64,000 bases of DNA from Achromobacter spanius (GCF_003994415.1 NZ_CP034689.1:3472001-3536000), one strand, 5' to 3'; positions 17,174 through 26,079 are shown, counted from the first letter of the stretch. Translations and numbers: made by a program. Notes: generated from the sequence alone by a model not told the origin.

Positions 17174-18673
17174 CTACTGGAAAGCTGTTTCCATGAAGGT
17201 GCGCAGCTTGCGCGAATGCAGGCGTTCAGGGGGCATGTCGCGCAAGCGCTCCAGCGCGCGGATGCCAATTTCCAGGTGCTGGTTGACCTGCCGGCGATAG
17301 AAAACGCTGGCCATTCCAGGCAGTTTCAATTCACCGTGCAGGGGCTTGTCGGATACACATAGCAACGTGCCATACGGCACACGGAAGCGGAAACCATTGG
17401 CGGCGATGGTGGCGGATTCCATGTCCAGCGCAATGGCCCTGGACTGCGCAAAGCGCTCGACCAGTTCAACGTGGTCGCGCAGTTCCCAGTTGCGGTTGTC
17501 GATGGTGGCCACGGTGCCGGTGCGCATGATGCGTTTCAGGTCCCACCCCGACAGGCCGGCCACCTCTTCCACCGCCTGTTCCAAGGCCACCTGCACTTCG
17601 GCCAGCGCGGGCACGGGCACCCAGGTGGGCAGGTCATCGTCCAGCACGTGGTCTTCGCGCACATAGCCGTGCGCCAGTACGTAGTCGCCCAGGCGCTGGG
17701 AATCGCGCAGGCCGGCGCAATGGCCCAGCATCAGCCAGGCATGCGGGCGCAGCACGGCGATGTGATCGGTGATGGTCTTGGCGTTGGATGGCCCCACGCC
17801 AATGTTGACCAGCGTGATGCCGGAGTGGTCGCCGCGCACCAGATGATAGGCAGGCATCTGCGGCAGGCGCACGCCCTGGCCTTCGTCGCCCGGGCCGCTT
17901 TCGCCGCGCCGCGTGATGCGGTTGCCGGGTTCGACCAGCATCTCGTAGTCTTCGTTGCCGCTGGCCATCAGCGCGCGGGCCCGGGCGCAAAACTCGTCGA
18001 CATAGAACTGGTAATTGGTGAACAGCACAAAATTTTGAAAGTGCGCGGGCGCCGTCGACGTGTAGTGCTGCAAGCGATGCAGAGAATAGTCGACGCGCTG
18101 GGCCGTAAACGGCGCCAGCGGCTTGGGTTCACCCTCTTTGCCACGCCAGGAACCATTCACGATGGCGTCGTCGGTAACGGCCAAGTCGGGCACGTCGAAC
18201 AAGTCGCGAAGCGGGCGCTTCAACGCTTCCAGGTGCTCGCCTTCAACATAAGCGCCTTCGGGGAAGGCGAAATGCAGCGGGATGGGGGAATCGGATTCAC
18301 CCACTTCCACAGCCACGCGATGGTTCTGCAGCAGTTGGCCCACCTGTTCGATCAGGTAGTCGCGGAACAATTCGGGCTGCGTGATGGTGGTTTGGTACAC
18401 GCCGGGTTCGGCCACATGGCCGTATGACAGGCGGGTATCGATCGGGTCGTAGGTTTCAACCACGATACGGATGGCCGGGTAGTACGCGCGGGCACGCTCG
18501 GGGCCATTGCCGGGGCTTTTGAGCACTTCGCGGAAGGCGGCGCGCAGGAATGCAGTGTTGCGCGCATAGATTTCGGACAAGCGGTCGACGGCGGCCCGCG
18601 CATCCTGGAAAGGTTCGAAGGGCAAGGCGTCGGGCCGGTTCATGGAAGACAAAGGGTGTACTGCGTTCATCAT
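17174..18673 (-). CDS. amn: AMP nucleosidase
   Basis: Hydrolyses AMP to adenine and ribose 5-phosphate, controlling adenylate pools. The 499-residue product is close to the length of known Amn proteins, with an N-terminal regulatory domain (PERARAYYPAIRI, FPEGAYVEGEH) and a C-terminal phosphorylase-type catalytic domain (ITLVNIGVGPSNAKTITDHIAVLRPHAWLMLGHCAGLR, ALDMESATIAANGFRFRVPYGTLLCVSDKPLHG). A second in-frame ATG 10 codons later (SSMNRPD) is an alternative start. Upstream is a divergent 214-bp gap shared with the DUF2946-like gene. Confidence 0.94.
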   Translation of the reverse strand: MMNAVHPLSSMNRPDALPFEPFQDARAAVDRLSEIYARNTAFLRAAFREVLKSPGNGPERARAYYPAIRIVVETYDPIDTRLSYGHVAEPGVYQTTITQPELFRDYLIEQVGQLLQNHRVAVEVGESDSPIPLHFAFPEGAYVEGEHLEALKRPLRDLFDVPDLAVTDDAIVNGSWRGKEGEPKPLAPFTAQRVDYSLHRLQHYTSTAPAHFQNFVLFTNYQFYVDEFCARARALMASGNEDYEMLVEPGNRITRRGESGPGDEGQGVRLPQMPAYHLVRGDHSGITLVNIGVGPSNAKTITDHIAVLRPHAWLMLGHCAGLRDSQRLGDYVLAHGYVREDHVLDDDLPTWVPVPALAEVQVALEQAVEEVAGLSGWDLKRIMRTGTVATIDNRNWELRDHVELVERFAQSRAIALDMESATIAANGFRFRVPYGTLLCVSDKPLHGELKLPGMASVFYRRQVNQHLEIGIRALERLRDMPPERLHSRKLRTFMETAFQ

Positions 18674-18846
18674 TGAGCTCTACTCCGCTTCTTATCTGTC
18701 TTATCGGTTTGCACGGCCATCGGGTTGAACGTCCGGGGCGTGTCATGCCGTAAAGCGCCGATGTCGACGATTATGCCCGAGCCCTTCGCGCCTGAAGTGA
18801 CACATTCAGCCCTCTCGGGACAAGGCATGCATCGCGCACCTATAGG

Positions 18847-18862
18847 AAACGATATATCATTC
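18847..18862. promoter_or_regulatory. Candidate Zur/Fur-type operator
   Basis: AAACGATATATCATTC contains the palindromic core GATATATC with AA and TT flanks, 26 bp before the start of the DUF2946-like gene that precedes a TonB receptor. AT-rich palindromes of this kind are typical of Zur and Fur family operators, and TonB receptor genes are usually metal-regulated. The assignment is a guess from position and symmetry. Confidence 0.35.
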
Positions 18863-18887
18863 CGTACTTTATTCTTGCCGTTGACGG

Positions 18888-19241
18888 ATGCGCTCGCAGC
18901 TTCCCCCACCCCGCAACACCCCGCCGCTATTCACGCGTTGGGCGGTGCTCGCCTGGGTGTGCGCCTGCCTGCTGCTGGCGCCCGTCGGCAACCTTCGCCA
19001 TGCACTGACCCACCTGGGTGAGCCGCCCACTTCCAGCCAGGACGACTCTCACCCGCAAGACAAGCCAGGCCAGTGCAGCCTGTGCGACCTGTGGGACCTG
19101 CTGGATGCGCCGCTGCCGTCGTCGTTTCATTGGCATGCGGCGCCTGCCACCACATCACCGCCCGCGTCCGCAGCGCCGACCAGCGCCATCGCCATCAGCG
19201 GCACCTGGTTCCAATCCCGCGCCCCGCCCCTGCAGGGCTGA
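18888..19241 (+). CDS. Small exported DUF2946-like protein
   Basis: A 117-residue product with an uncleaved or cleavable N-terminal hydrophobic segment (AVLAWVCACLLLAPVG), then His-containing NLRHALTHLGE, an acidic linker and the cysteine motif CSLCDLWDLLDA followed by FHWH. Small proteins of this shape (DUF2946-like) commonly sit beside TonB receptor genes for copper or zinc. The Cys/His residues suggest a periplasmic metal-binding helper, which is inference. It precedes the TonB receptor by 65 bp on the same strand and follows a candidate Zur-like operator. Confidence 0.65.
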   Translation: MRSQLPPPRNTPPLFTRWAVLAWVCACLLLAPVGNLRHALTHLGEPPTSSQDDSHPQDKPGQCSLCDLWDLLDAPLPSSFHWHAAPATTSPPASAAPTSAIAISGTWFQSRAPPLQG

Positions 19242-19306
19242 AATCCGCAAGCCTCCCTTTTCTGATTTCATCCGCCGGCCATTGCGCCGGCTCCTGGATT
19301 GTCACC

Positions 19307-21406
19307 ATGAGTCTCCCGACATACCCCGCCGGGGCGCGTGCCGCGCTGCGCGCCGTTGCCATGCGCCCGTTGACGCTGGCCTGCCTGGCTGCGTTGCCCT
19401 ACGCCTTTCCCGCTGCCGTGCAGGCGCAAACCCCATCCGACGCCGCAACGCTGGCGCCAGTCGTCATTACCGCCAATCCGCTGGGCAGCGACGCGCTGAC
19501 CACGCCCGCCAGCGTGCTTGAAGGCCAGGGTCTGGCGTTGCGCCGCGCCTCGAATCTGGGCGAAACGTTGAACGGGCTACCCGGCGTATCCACCACCAGT
19601 TACGGCCCCATGGTGGGTCGGCCGATCATTCGCGGATTGGACGGTGACCGGATCCGCCTGTTGAACAATGGCGTCGGCATGCTGGATGCGTCGTCACTAT
19701 CGTTCGACCACGCCGTGCCTCAGGACCCACTGTCGATGAACCGGGTGGAGGTGTTGCGCGGCCCCGCCGCCCTGCTCTACGGCGGCAACGCGATCGGCGG
19801 CGTGGTCAACACCGTGGACAACCGCATTCCCACCGAGCCCATCGACGGCGTTCATGGCGAAGTGGGCGGCAGCTACGGCGGCGCCAACAATGACCGCAAC
19901 GGCGCCGTGCAACTGGAAGGCGGCGACGGCACCTTTGCCATCCACGCCGATGTATTCGGACGCAAGACCGACACGCTGCGTATTCCGGGCTATGCGCGCA
20001 CGGCGCAGCAACGCGCGGCAGACGGGCCGGATACTGAACAAGCGCGCGGCCGCCTGCCCAATAGCGACGGCGAGGCCAGCGGCGGCGCTTTAGGCATGTC
20101 ATGGACGAGCGACCATGGCTACGCAGGCCTGTCCTACAGCGGTTACGACGCCAACTATGGGTCGGTCGCCGAAGAGGACGTGCGGATCAAGATGCACCAA
20201 GAGCGCTTCGGCGCGGCGGGCGAACTGCGCAACCTGGATGGGCCGTTCAAGAGCATCAAGCTCAACTTTGCCTACACCGACTATCAGCACAAGGAAGTGG
20301 AAGACGGCGAAACCGGCACGGTGTTCAAGAACCGGGGCTATGAGGCGCGAATCGAGGCGCGCCACGCCGACATCGGCCCGCTGCACGGCGTGTTGGGTCT
20401 GCAGTTCGGACAAACGCGCTTCTCGGCGCTGGGCGATGAAGCCTTGGTGCCCACCACCGACACCGATTCCGCCGCGCTCTTTGCGCTGGAGGAATGGGAC
20501 CTGACCGACCGGTTCACGCTGTCGGCCGGCGCTCGTATCGATCACACGCAGTTGAAGCCGACGGCGGGCGGCAACGACCGTTTTGACGGCTCCTCGCGCC
20601 GCGACTTCAACGCCGGCAGCTTCTCGGTGGGCGGCATCTACAAGCTGGACAGCCGCTGGTCGGTCGCCGCCAACGGCGCCTACACCGAGCGCGCGCCCAC
20701 CTTCTACGAGCTCTACGCCAACGGCCCCCACGCGGCCACCGGCCAATACCTGGTCGGCGACCAGAACCTGGGCAAGGAACGCGCCTGGTCGGGCGACCTG
20801 GCGCTGCGCTACAAGAACGATGCCGACCACGGCAGCATCGGCGTGTTCTACAGCAGCTTTGCCAACTATCTGGCGGAAACCAACACCGGTCGCTATCGCA
20901 ACGACGACGGTGGCGTGGTCGCGGCGGGCGGCGACGACGCGTTGCCCGAGGCGCGCTACCAAGGCGTATCCGCCCGCCTGTACGGCCTGGAGGCTGAAAA
21001 CGTGACGCGGGTGTTGCAGCGCGACGGTCATACGCTGGACCTGGGCTTGTCTGGCGACTACACCCTCTCGCGCAACCGCGATACCGGGCGTTCGCTGCCA
21101 CGCATTCCGCCGCTGCGCCTGCGCGTGGCGCTGGACTACGGCTACGGGCCCTACTGCGCCGGGGTGAGCGTGTCCAAAGCCTTTGCCCAGCACGACCACC
21201 CGGCCAACGACACGTCTACCGCCGGGTATTACAGCCTGGACGCCAATGCCGGGTATCGCTTCAAGACCACCGGCGTGCAATGGGAGGCTTACCTACGCGG
21301 CCTGAACCTGACCAATCAGGACATCCGCTACGCCACATCGGTACTGCGCGATGTGGCGCCCGAAGGGGGGCGCGCCGTCATGGTGGGCTTGCGCGGCAGC
21401 TTCTGA
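19307..21406 (+). CDS. TonB-dependent outer membrane receptor (ZnuD-like)
   Basis: Outer-membrane active importer of 699 residues. An N-terminal signal peptide ends near AVQAQT; a TonB-box-like APVVITANP follows, then a plug domain (LGETLNGLPGVSTTSYGPMVGRPIIRGLDGDRIRLLNNG, VEVLRGPAALLYGGNAIGG) and a 22-strand-type barrel ending in the aromatic residue F. The plug and barrel style resembles ZnuD and related zinc/heme receptors, though the long His-rich loops of classical ZnuD are not obvious. The ATG at 19307 is chosen because the signal peptide starts there. Co-oriented with the DUF2946-like gene upstream. Confidence 0.88.
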   Translation: MSLPTYPAGARAALRAVAMRPLTLACLAALPYAFPAAVQAQTPSDAATLAPVVITANPLGSDALTTPASVLEGQGLALRRASNLGETLNGLPGVSTTSYGPMVGRPIIRGLDGDRIRLLNNGVGMLDASSLSFDHAVPQDPLSMNRVEVLRGPAALLYGGNAIGGVVNTVDNRIPTEPIDGVHGEVGGSYGGANNDRNGAVQLEGGDGTFAIHADVFGRKTDTLRIPGYARTAQQRAADGPDTEQARGRLPNSDGEASGGALGMSWTSDHGYAGLSYSGYDANYGSVAEEDVRIKMHQERFGAAGELRNLDGPFKSIKLNFAYTDYQHKEVEDGETGTVFKNRGYEARIEARHADIGPLHGVLGLQFGQTRFSALGDEALVPTTDTDSAALFALEEWDLTDRFTLSAGARIDHTQLKPTAGGNDRFDGSSRRDFNAGSFSVGGIYKLDSRWSVAANGAYTERAPTFYELYANGPHAATGQYLVGDQNLGKERAWSGDLALRYKNDADHGSIGVFYSSFANYLAETNTGRYRNDDGGVVAAGGDDALPEARYQGVSARLYGLEAENVTRVLQRDGHTLDLGLSGDYTLSRNRDTGRSLPRIPPLRLRVALDYGYGPYCAGVSVSKAFAQHDHPANDTSTAGYYSLDANAGYRFKTTGVQWEAYLRGLNLTNQDIRYATSVLRDVAPEGGRAVMVGLRGSF

Positions 21407-21452
21407 GGCGTGGCTTACTGAACCGCGGTGTTTGAAGTCCAAAATGCTGCAA

Positions 21453-21485
21453 CCGTTACGTCGTTCTCCCGGGAGGGCGTAACGG
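21453..21485. other. Inverted repeat after the TonB receptor gene
   Basis: CCGTTACG (21453-21460) and CGTAACGG (21478-21485) flank an internal palindrome CTCCCGGGAG (21466-21475), a composite cruciform-capable structure about 45 bp after the receptor stop. There is no T-tract. It could be a Rho-independent-like stop or an operator for the downstream NlpC/P60 gene; a TATAAT hexamer occurs at 21540-21545. Confidence 0.5.
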
Positions 21486-21648
21486 ATTTGCCCCGATATT
21501 GCTGCATTGCACTACAAATGTAATGAAACTTTATTCCACTATAATTCAACAGCTTCCGGGCCTTTTGCGTCCCGAAGCCGCCCCTTTCCGCCGGCTTGCC
21601 CCCTCCAGGCAAAGCCATGCCGCCTACTCCGATTTCTGAAGTGACGTA

Positions 21649-22245
21649 ATGACGCCGCCTACGCGAAAAGTCCGAATTGCCGATTTCCGCATTCCCGTTT
21701 TCCTGTCTGCCCCCCTTCTTGCCCTGACCCTCTCGTGGATACCAGGCGCCGCCCAGGCCTCCCTGCCCACCGAGCAAGCCCGCCCGACGCTCAACGGCCT
21801 GCGCCTGGCGCAAGAGCCCACCGTGCCCACCTTGCGTGAACGTGTCGTGCAAGCGGGCCTGGACGCCATCGGCACCCCGTACAGCTGGGGTGGCGACGAT
21901 GCCGAAGGCTTCGACTGCAGCGGGTTGGTGCTGTATGTCTACCGAGAAATCGCCGGGCTTGAACTTCCCCGCACCGCCCGCGCCCAGCGCAGCGAAGGGA
22001 AGTCCGTGTCCAACAAGAAGGCACTGCGTCCTGGCGACCTGGTCTTTTTTGCCACTCGGGGGCGTGGTGTAACGTCGCACGTAGGCATCTACATCGGCCA
22101 GAACAAATTCGTCCACGCGCCCCGACGCGGCACCAAGGTGCGCGTCGACGAAATGACGAATCCCTACTGGACCAAGCGTTACGTTGGCGCGCGGCGCTAT
22201 CTGGACACCACGCAGGGCCAGATGCTGGCACAAGCCTCGCGTTAA
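21649..22245 (+). CDS. NlpC/P60 family peptidoglycan endopeptidase
   Basis: Secreted cysteine peptidase of 198 residues, probably cleaving D-Glu-diaminopimelate bonds in cell-wall peptides. It has an N-terminal signal sequence (LLALTLSWIPGAAQA) and one NlpC/P60 domain with catalytic Cys90 in GFDCSGLV, His144 in TSHVGIYIG and the third polar residue His156 in FVHAPRRG. The preceding TPYSWGGD motif is typical. No lipobox is present, so it is likely a soluble periplasmic enzyme. It stands alone after the receptor gene and is convergent with an SDR gene. Confidence 0.92.
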   Translation: MTPPTRKVRIADFRIPVFLSAPLLALTLSWIPGAAQASLPTEQARPTLNGLRLAQEPTVPTLRERVVQAGLDAIGTPYSWGGDDAEGFDCSGLVLYVYREIAGLELPRTARAQRSEGKSVSNKKALRPGDLVFFATRGRGVTSHVGIYIGQNKFVHAPRRGTKVRVDEMTNPYWTKRYVGARRYLDTTQGQMLAQASR

Positions 22246-22286
22246 GGCCTGGCGTTAAGGCATTTTGGGGCCGGCGAACCGGCGCG

Positions 22287-22312
22287 AAAAAAAAGGCGCC
22301 TGCCGGGCGCCT
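22287..22312 (-). terminator. Intrinsic terminator of the SDR gene
   Basis: On the minus strand AGGCGCC-CGGC-AGGCGCCT is followed by eight T residues. It serves the leftward SDR gene and lies 42 bp after the convergent NlpC/P60 stop. Confidence 0.85.
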
Positions 22313-22325
22313 AGCATCAGGGCAC

Positions 22326-22358
22326 CGAAGCCTGCCGGGCTACAGCCGGCAGGCTTCG
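22326..22358. terminator. Second strong hairpin downstream of the SDR gene
   Basis: CGAAGCCTGCCGG and CCGGCAGGCTTCG form a perfect 13-bp stem around a 7-base loop, 6 bp beyond the SDR stop codon. Together with the adjacent T-tailed hairpin it makes a tandem 3' structure. Confidence 0.65.
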
Positions 22359-22363
22359 TGGAT

Positions 22364-23134
22364 TCAGCCCCGCCCCACAAAGGGCATGTTGGTGGCCATG
22401 ATGGTCATGAACTGCACATTTGCGTCCAGCGGCAGGCGCGCCATGGCGGCCACGGCTTGCGCCACATGCGCCACATCCATGCGCGGCTCGACCTTGGTGC
22501 TGCCGTCGGCCTGCAGAATGCCCGCCGCCATGCGCTCGGTCATGTCGGTGGCGGCGTTGCCGATGTCGATCTGCCCGCAGGCAATGCCATAGGGGCGGCA
22601 ATCCAGCGAAATGGATTTGGTCAGGCCCGTCACCGCGTGTTTGGTTGCCGTGTAGGCAATGGAGAACGGACGCGGCGCATGTGCCGAGATAGACCCGTTG
22701 TTGATGATGCGGCCGCCTTGCGGGGACTGCGCCTTCATCACACGGATGGCGGCTTGCGCGCACAGGAACATGCCGGTCAGGTTGGTATCGACAACTTCGC
22801 GCCATACCGAGACGGGCAGTTCTTCGATGGGCATGGCCGGTGCGCCACGGCCCGCATTATTGAACAGCACATCCAGGCGGCCATACTCCCGCTGCGCAGT
22901 GTCGAATAGATCACGCACAGCGTGCTCGTCCGAGACATCGGTGGGCACCACCAGGGCACGCACACCATCTTCACCGGCTGCGGTACGGGTGGCTTCAAGC
23001 GGGTCGCGTCGACGCCCCGCCAGCACCACCCGGTAGCCTTGAGCCAAAAATTCCAGTGCTACCGCGCGTCCAATTCCTGTCCCTGCGCCGGTTACCAGGG
23101 CTACGCGCGGCGGTTCGATCTCGTTCGCATGCAT
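22364..23134 (-). CDS. SDR family NAD(P)-dependent oxidoreductase
   Basis: Classical short-chain dehydrogenase of 256 residues. The cofactor motif is TGAGTGIG near the N-terminus, with NNAGRG, the catalytic Ser in NGSISAH, and YTATKHA supplying the Tyr-x3-Lys pair. The Arg residues after beta-2 (AGRRRD) favour NADP. Start at 23134 is supported by AGGAG at 7-base spacing; the frame is open upstream but not family-like. The gene is monocistronic and divergent from the tsdBA-like cytochromes. Substrate unknown. Confidence 0.88.
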   Translation of the reverse strand: MHANEIEPPRVALVTGAGTGIGRAVALEFLAQGYRVVLAGRRRDPLEATRTAAGEDGVRALVVPTDVSDEHAVRDLFDTAQREYGRLDVLFNNAGRGAPAMPIEELPVSVWREVVDTNLTGMFLCAQAAIRVMKAQSPQGGRIINNGSISAHAPRPFSIAYTATKHAVTGLTKSISLDCRPYGIACGQIDIGNAATDMTERMAAGILQADGSTKVEPRMDVAHVAQAVAAMARLPLDANVQFMTIMATNMPFVGRG

Positions 23135-23380
23135 CGAATTCTCCTTGTTATCAATCGGCGAGATGCTACCGCAATCATTCTTGCGAAGCTGCAAGCAAAG
23201 TTTCCAATGCGGACACAATGCGCTGCGGTGACGTGCAAGCAGAAGAAGCGAGAAAGTGCCGCCTTAAGGAAAATGCCGTCTTAGTCGCGAAGCGCGCACT
23301 GATATGTCACAAGTCTTTATATAATTTGTAGAAATTAGCTTATTACCCAAATCCAATAACAAGCTTTGGAGCAGGCACCC

Positions 23381-24085
23381 ATGACCCCACGGTCCTTTAG
23401 CGCCACGCTGCTGGCAGGTCTGGTATGCGCAACGGCTGCGCAGGCACAGGCCGAACCTGACGGCAAGCAAATCAGCATGCAAGGCGCGAACGGCGCCCCG
23501 GCCTGTATTACCTGTCACGGCGCCCGCGGCGAAGGCAACCCCGCCGCGGGCTTTCCGCAACTGGCAGGTATCGGCGCCAAGTACCTGACTGAACAACTGG
23601 AAGCCATGGCCAACGGCTCGCGCGTCAGCCCCATCATGGCCGCGACCGCCAAGGCCCTGAGCCCCGCCCAACAAGACGCCGTGGCCCGCTACTACGCCGG
23701 GCTGCCCTCCCCGCTGAACACTGACCACCTCGCCGCGACGGCCATGCACCCCGTCAAGCCAACCGACACCGGCGCGTGGCTGGCCACACGCGGCGCCTGG
23801 GACAAGAACGTGCCCGCCTGTAATCAGTGCCATGGCCCGGGCGGCATCGGGGTAGGCGAAAACTTCCCCAGCCTGGCGGGCCAGCCAGCCGCCTATATCG
23901 CCGGCCAGTTGCGCGCGTGGCAGCAAGGGCAGCGGCCGCCCGGCCCACTGGGTTTGATGCCCGCCGTGGTCACCCGTTTGACGGACGCCGAAATCGACGC
24001 CGTCTCGGCCTATTACGCCGGCCTGCCCGCCGCCGCGGAGCTGCTCGTCAAGCAATCGCCCGCCAACCAGGGGAACAAGCAATGA
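23381..24085 (+). CDS. tsdB: Diheme cytochrome c (TsdB-like, c4 family)
   Basis: Exported diheme c-type cytochrome of 234 residues with signal peptide (LLAGLVCATAAQAQA) and two heme motifs, CITCH (42-46) and CNQCH (147-151), each in a c4-like half with FPQLAGIGAKYL and FPSLAGQPAAYI. It overlaps the next gene by ATGA. TsdB is the known electron-accepting partner of TsdA; the call rests on this adjacency and on the c4 fold. The ATG at 23381 is preceded by GGAG. A TATAAT hexamer at 23320-23325 is a possible -10 element. Confidence 0.78.
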   Translation: MTPRSFSATLLAGLVCATAAQAQAEPDGKQISMQGANGAPACITCHGARGEGNPAAGFPQLAGIGAKYLTEQLEAMANGSRVSPIMAATAKALSPAQQDAVARYYAGLPSPLNTDHLAATAMHPVKPTDTGAWLATRGAWDKNVPACNQCHGPGGIGVGENFPSLAGQPAAYIAGQLRAWQQGQRPPGPLGLMPAVVTRLTDAEIDAVSAYYAGLPAAAELLVKQSPANQGNKQ

Positions 24086-25035
24086 AGCCCGATTCCATGT
24101 TCCGCGCCACGTCCACGGGCGGGTTTGCCGCCGCGCTGTTGTCCCTGCTGGCCTTGTTCTGTACGGCGTCTGCCACATACGCGGCAGACGCCAAACCCGC
24201 CTTCACGCCTCCTTCCGCCGCCTCGTTGCCTGACACCGAATTTGGCAAGGTCGTGCGCCAGGGCGAACAGATCTTCCTGCACACGCCGCAACTGGCGGGG
24301 AAGTTCGTGGGCAACAACCTGAATTGCGCCAGTTGCCATTTGGATGCCGGACGCAGGCCGGATTCCGCGCCAATGTGGGCGGCCTATGTGCTCTATCCGG
24401 CCTATCGCGCCAAGAACGCACACGTCAATACGCTGGCCGAGCGCCTGCAGGGCTGCTTTCGTTTCAGCATGAACGGCAAGGCGCCGGCGGCCGACGACCC
24501 CACGCTGACCGCCTTGCAAACCTATATGTTCTGGCTAGCCAGCAAAGCGCCAACGGGCGTGGTGCTGGAAGGCCAGGGCTATCGCAAACTGCCCCCACCC
24601 GCCCAGAAAGCCGACTACGTGCGCGGCAGCAAGGTCTATGCGCAGTACTGCGCCGTATGCCACGGCGCCGAAGGCCAGGGCCAGAAGAATGGCAAGCACT
24701 GGGTGTTTCCCGCCTTGTGGGGCGCGGACTCGTTCAATTGGGGCGCCGGCATGCACCAGATCGGCAACGCGGCCGGCTTCATCAAGTCCAACATGCCGCT
24801 GGGCCAGGCCGGCATGTTGAGCGACCAGGAGGCCTGGGACGTGGCCTACTTCATGAATGCGCATGAACGCCCGCAAGACCCGCGCTATACGGAATCCGTC
24901 GCGGCGACGCGCTCCAAATATCACGACTCGGAGGATTCCTTGTACGGGGTCGAGGTCAATGGCCATTTGCTGGGCAGCGACGCCCCACCGGCGGGCGGCA
25001 CGTTGATTCAGGCGAATACCCAACCGGCGGGTTAA
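24082..25035 (+). CDS. tsdA: Thiosulfate dehydrogenase TsdA-like diheme cytochrome
   Basis: Periplasmic enzyme that couples two thiosulfates to tetrathionate (or the reverse). The 317-residue product has a signal peptide, heme motif CASCH (82-86) in the TsdA-type context LNCASCHLDAGRRP, the conserved Cys125 in LQGCFRFSMNG that in TsdA ligates the active-site heme, and a second heme at CAVCH (190-194). The residues between (AYVLYPAYRAKN, VNTLAERL) also fit TsdA. ATGA overlap with tsdB supports co-translation. Direction of catalysis cannot be inferred from sequence. Confidence 0.85.
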   Translation: MKPDSMFRATSTGGFAAALLSLLALFCTASATYAADAKPAFTPPSAASLPDTEFGKVVRQGEQIFLHTPQLAGKFVGNNLNCASCHLDAGRRPDSAPMWAAYVLYPAYRAKNAHVNTLAERLQGCFRFSMNGKAPAADDPTLTALQTYMFWLASKAPTGVVLEGQGYRKLPPPAQKADYVRGSKVYAQYCAVCHGAEGQGQKNGKHWVFPALWGADSFNWGAGMHQIGNAAGFIKSNMPLGQAGMLSDQEAWDVAYFMNAHERPQDPRYTESVAATRSKYHDSEDSLYGVEVNGHLLGSDAPPAGGTLIQANTQPAG

Positions 25036-25089
25036 GGGCCGATACCAACCCCACAGGTCGAGCCACACCATTCGCAGACCCTGAAAAAA

Positions 25090-25130
25090 CACGCGGCGCG
25101 GCATCGGGTTTTCCCCTGCCGCGCCGCGTG
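25090..25130. terminator. Hairpin after tsdA
   Basis: CACGCGGCGCGGCA and TGCCGCGCCGCGTG pair as a perfect 14-bp stem with a 13-base loop in the gap before gmk. The T-tail on the plus strand is short (ATTT); six A residues precede it, giving a better T-tail on the opposite strand. Confidence 0.65.
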
Positions 25131-25175
25131 ATTTGCTAGACTCCCGGTCTTAGCATCACTCGCCGGTCCTATTTC

Positions 25176-25808
25176 ATGCACGCCAATCCCGGAAACGTCT
25201 TCATGGTCGTCGCCCCTAGCGGCGCGGGCAAATCCAGCCTGGTGAAGGCCTTGCTCCAGCAAGACCCTTCCATCGAACTTTCCATTTCTTGCACCACGCG
25301 CGCGCCCCGGCCTGGTGAAGAAGACGGCCGCGAATACCGCTTTGTGTCATCTGACGATTTCAGGCAGATGCGCGACGCGCAGAACCTGCTGGAGTGGGCG
25401 GAAGTACACGGCAATTTCTACGGCACGCCGCGCGACCGTATCGACACCGCTACGCGCGAAGGGCGCGACGTCCTGCTGGAAATCGATTGGCAAGGCGCTC
25501 GCCAGGTAAAACAGCGGTTTCCGGGCGCAATCGGCATTTTCGTGCTGCCGCCGTCGATCGATGAACTGGAAAACCGCTTGAAGGCGCGCGGCCAGGACGC
25601 GCCGCAAGTCATCGCGCGGCGGCTGATGGCCGCGGGCGGTGAAATCGCCCACGCGCCAGAATGCGAATATGTTATTATTAATCAAGAATTTAGCGTAGCC
25701 TTGTCGGAACTGATACAAATAGTCAGCGCCGCGCGGCTGCGTTTTTCGTCTCAGGCCGCCCGGCACGCTCAGTTGTTCTCGCAACTTGGCATTCCCGCCG
25801 AGCACTGA
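25176..25808 (+). CDS. gmk: Guanylate kinase
   Basis: Phosphorylates GMP to GDP with ATP; essential nucleotide enzyme. The 210-residue product has the P-loop APSGAGKSSL, the GMP-binding STCTTR-equivalent SCTTRAPRPGEEDGREYRFV, and the lid-region ARRLMAAGGEI. Length is normal. rpoZ and spoT follow on the same strand (45 and 22 bp gaps), the conserved gmk-rpoZ-spoT order. An internal ATG at MVVAPSG is a less likely start. Confidence 0.97.
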   Translation: MHANPGNVFMVVAPSGAGKSSLVKALLQQDPSIELSISCTTRAPRPGEEDGREYRFVSSDDFRQMRDAQNLLEWAEVHGNFYGTPRDRIDTATREGRDVLLEIDWQGARQVKQRFPGAIGIFVLPPSIDELENRLKARGQDAPQVIARRLMAAGGEIAHAPECEYVIINQEFSVALSELIQIVSAARLRFSSQAARHAQLFSQLGIPAEH

Positions 25809-25853
25809 GCCGACTGCATTCTCTCCAATAATCCATCAGCACCAGGTGTCCTA

Positions 25854-26057
25854 ATGGCTCGCATTACCGTCGAAGACTGTCTGAATCAAATCCCCAACCG
25901 TTTCAAGCTCACGCTGGCCGCGACGTATCGCGCCCGCGAGTTGGCGCAAGGCCATGCCCCGCGCCTGGACAGCAAAGACAAGCCCACGGTCACTGCGCTG
26001 CGCGAAATCGCAGGCGGCCTAACCGGCGTGGAAATGCTGCGTAAAGTTCCCACCTGA
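25854..26057 (+). CDS. rpoZ: RNA polymerase omega subunit
   Basis: The 67-residue product begins MARITVEDCLNQIPNRFKLTLAA..., the conserved omega N-terminus, with the ARELAQG helix and KPTVTALREIA. It assists beta-prime assembly and, in known bacteria, forms part of the ppGpp binding site. It lies between gmk and spoT, as in many proteobacteria. Confidence 0.97.
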   Translation: MARITVEDCLNQIPNRFKLTLAATYRARELAQGHAPRLDSKDKPTVTALREIAGGLTGVEMLRKVPT

Positions 26058-26079
26058 TACTCTCCGGGGGGCGGCAAGT

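Noticed and set aside
21540..21545. TATAAT upstream of the NlpC/P60 gene as a full sigma-70 promoter
   Set aside because: No acceptable -35 hexamer at 16-18 bases; kept only as a possible -10.
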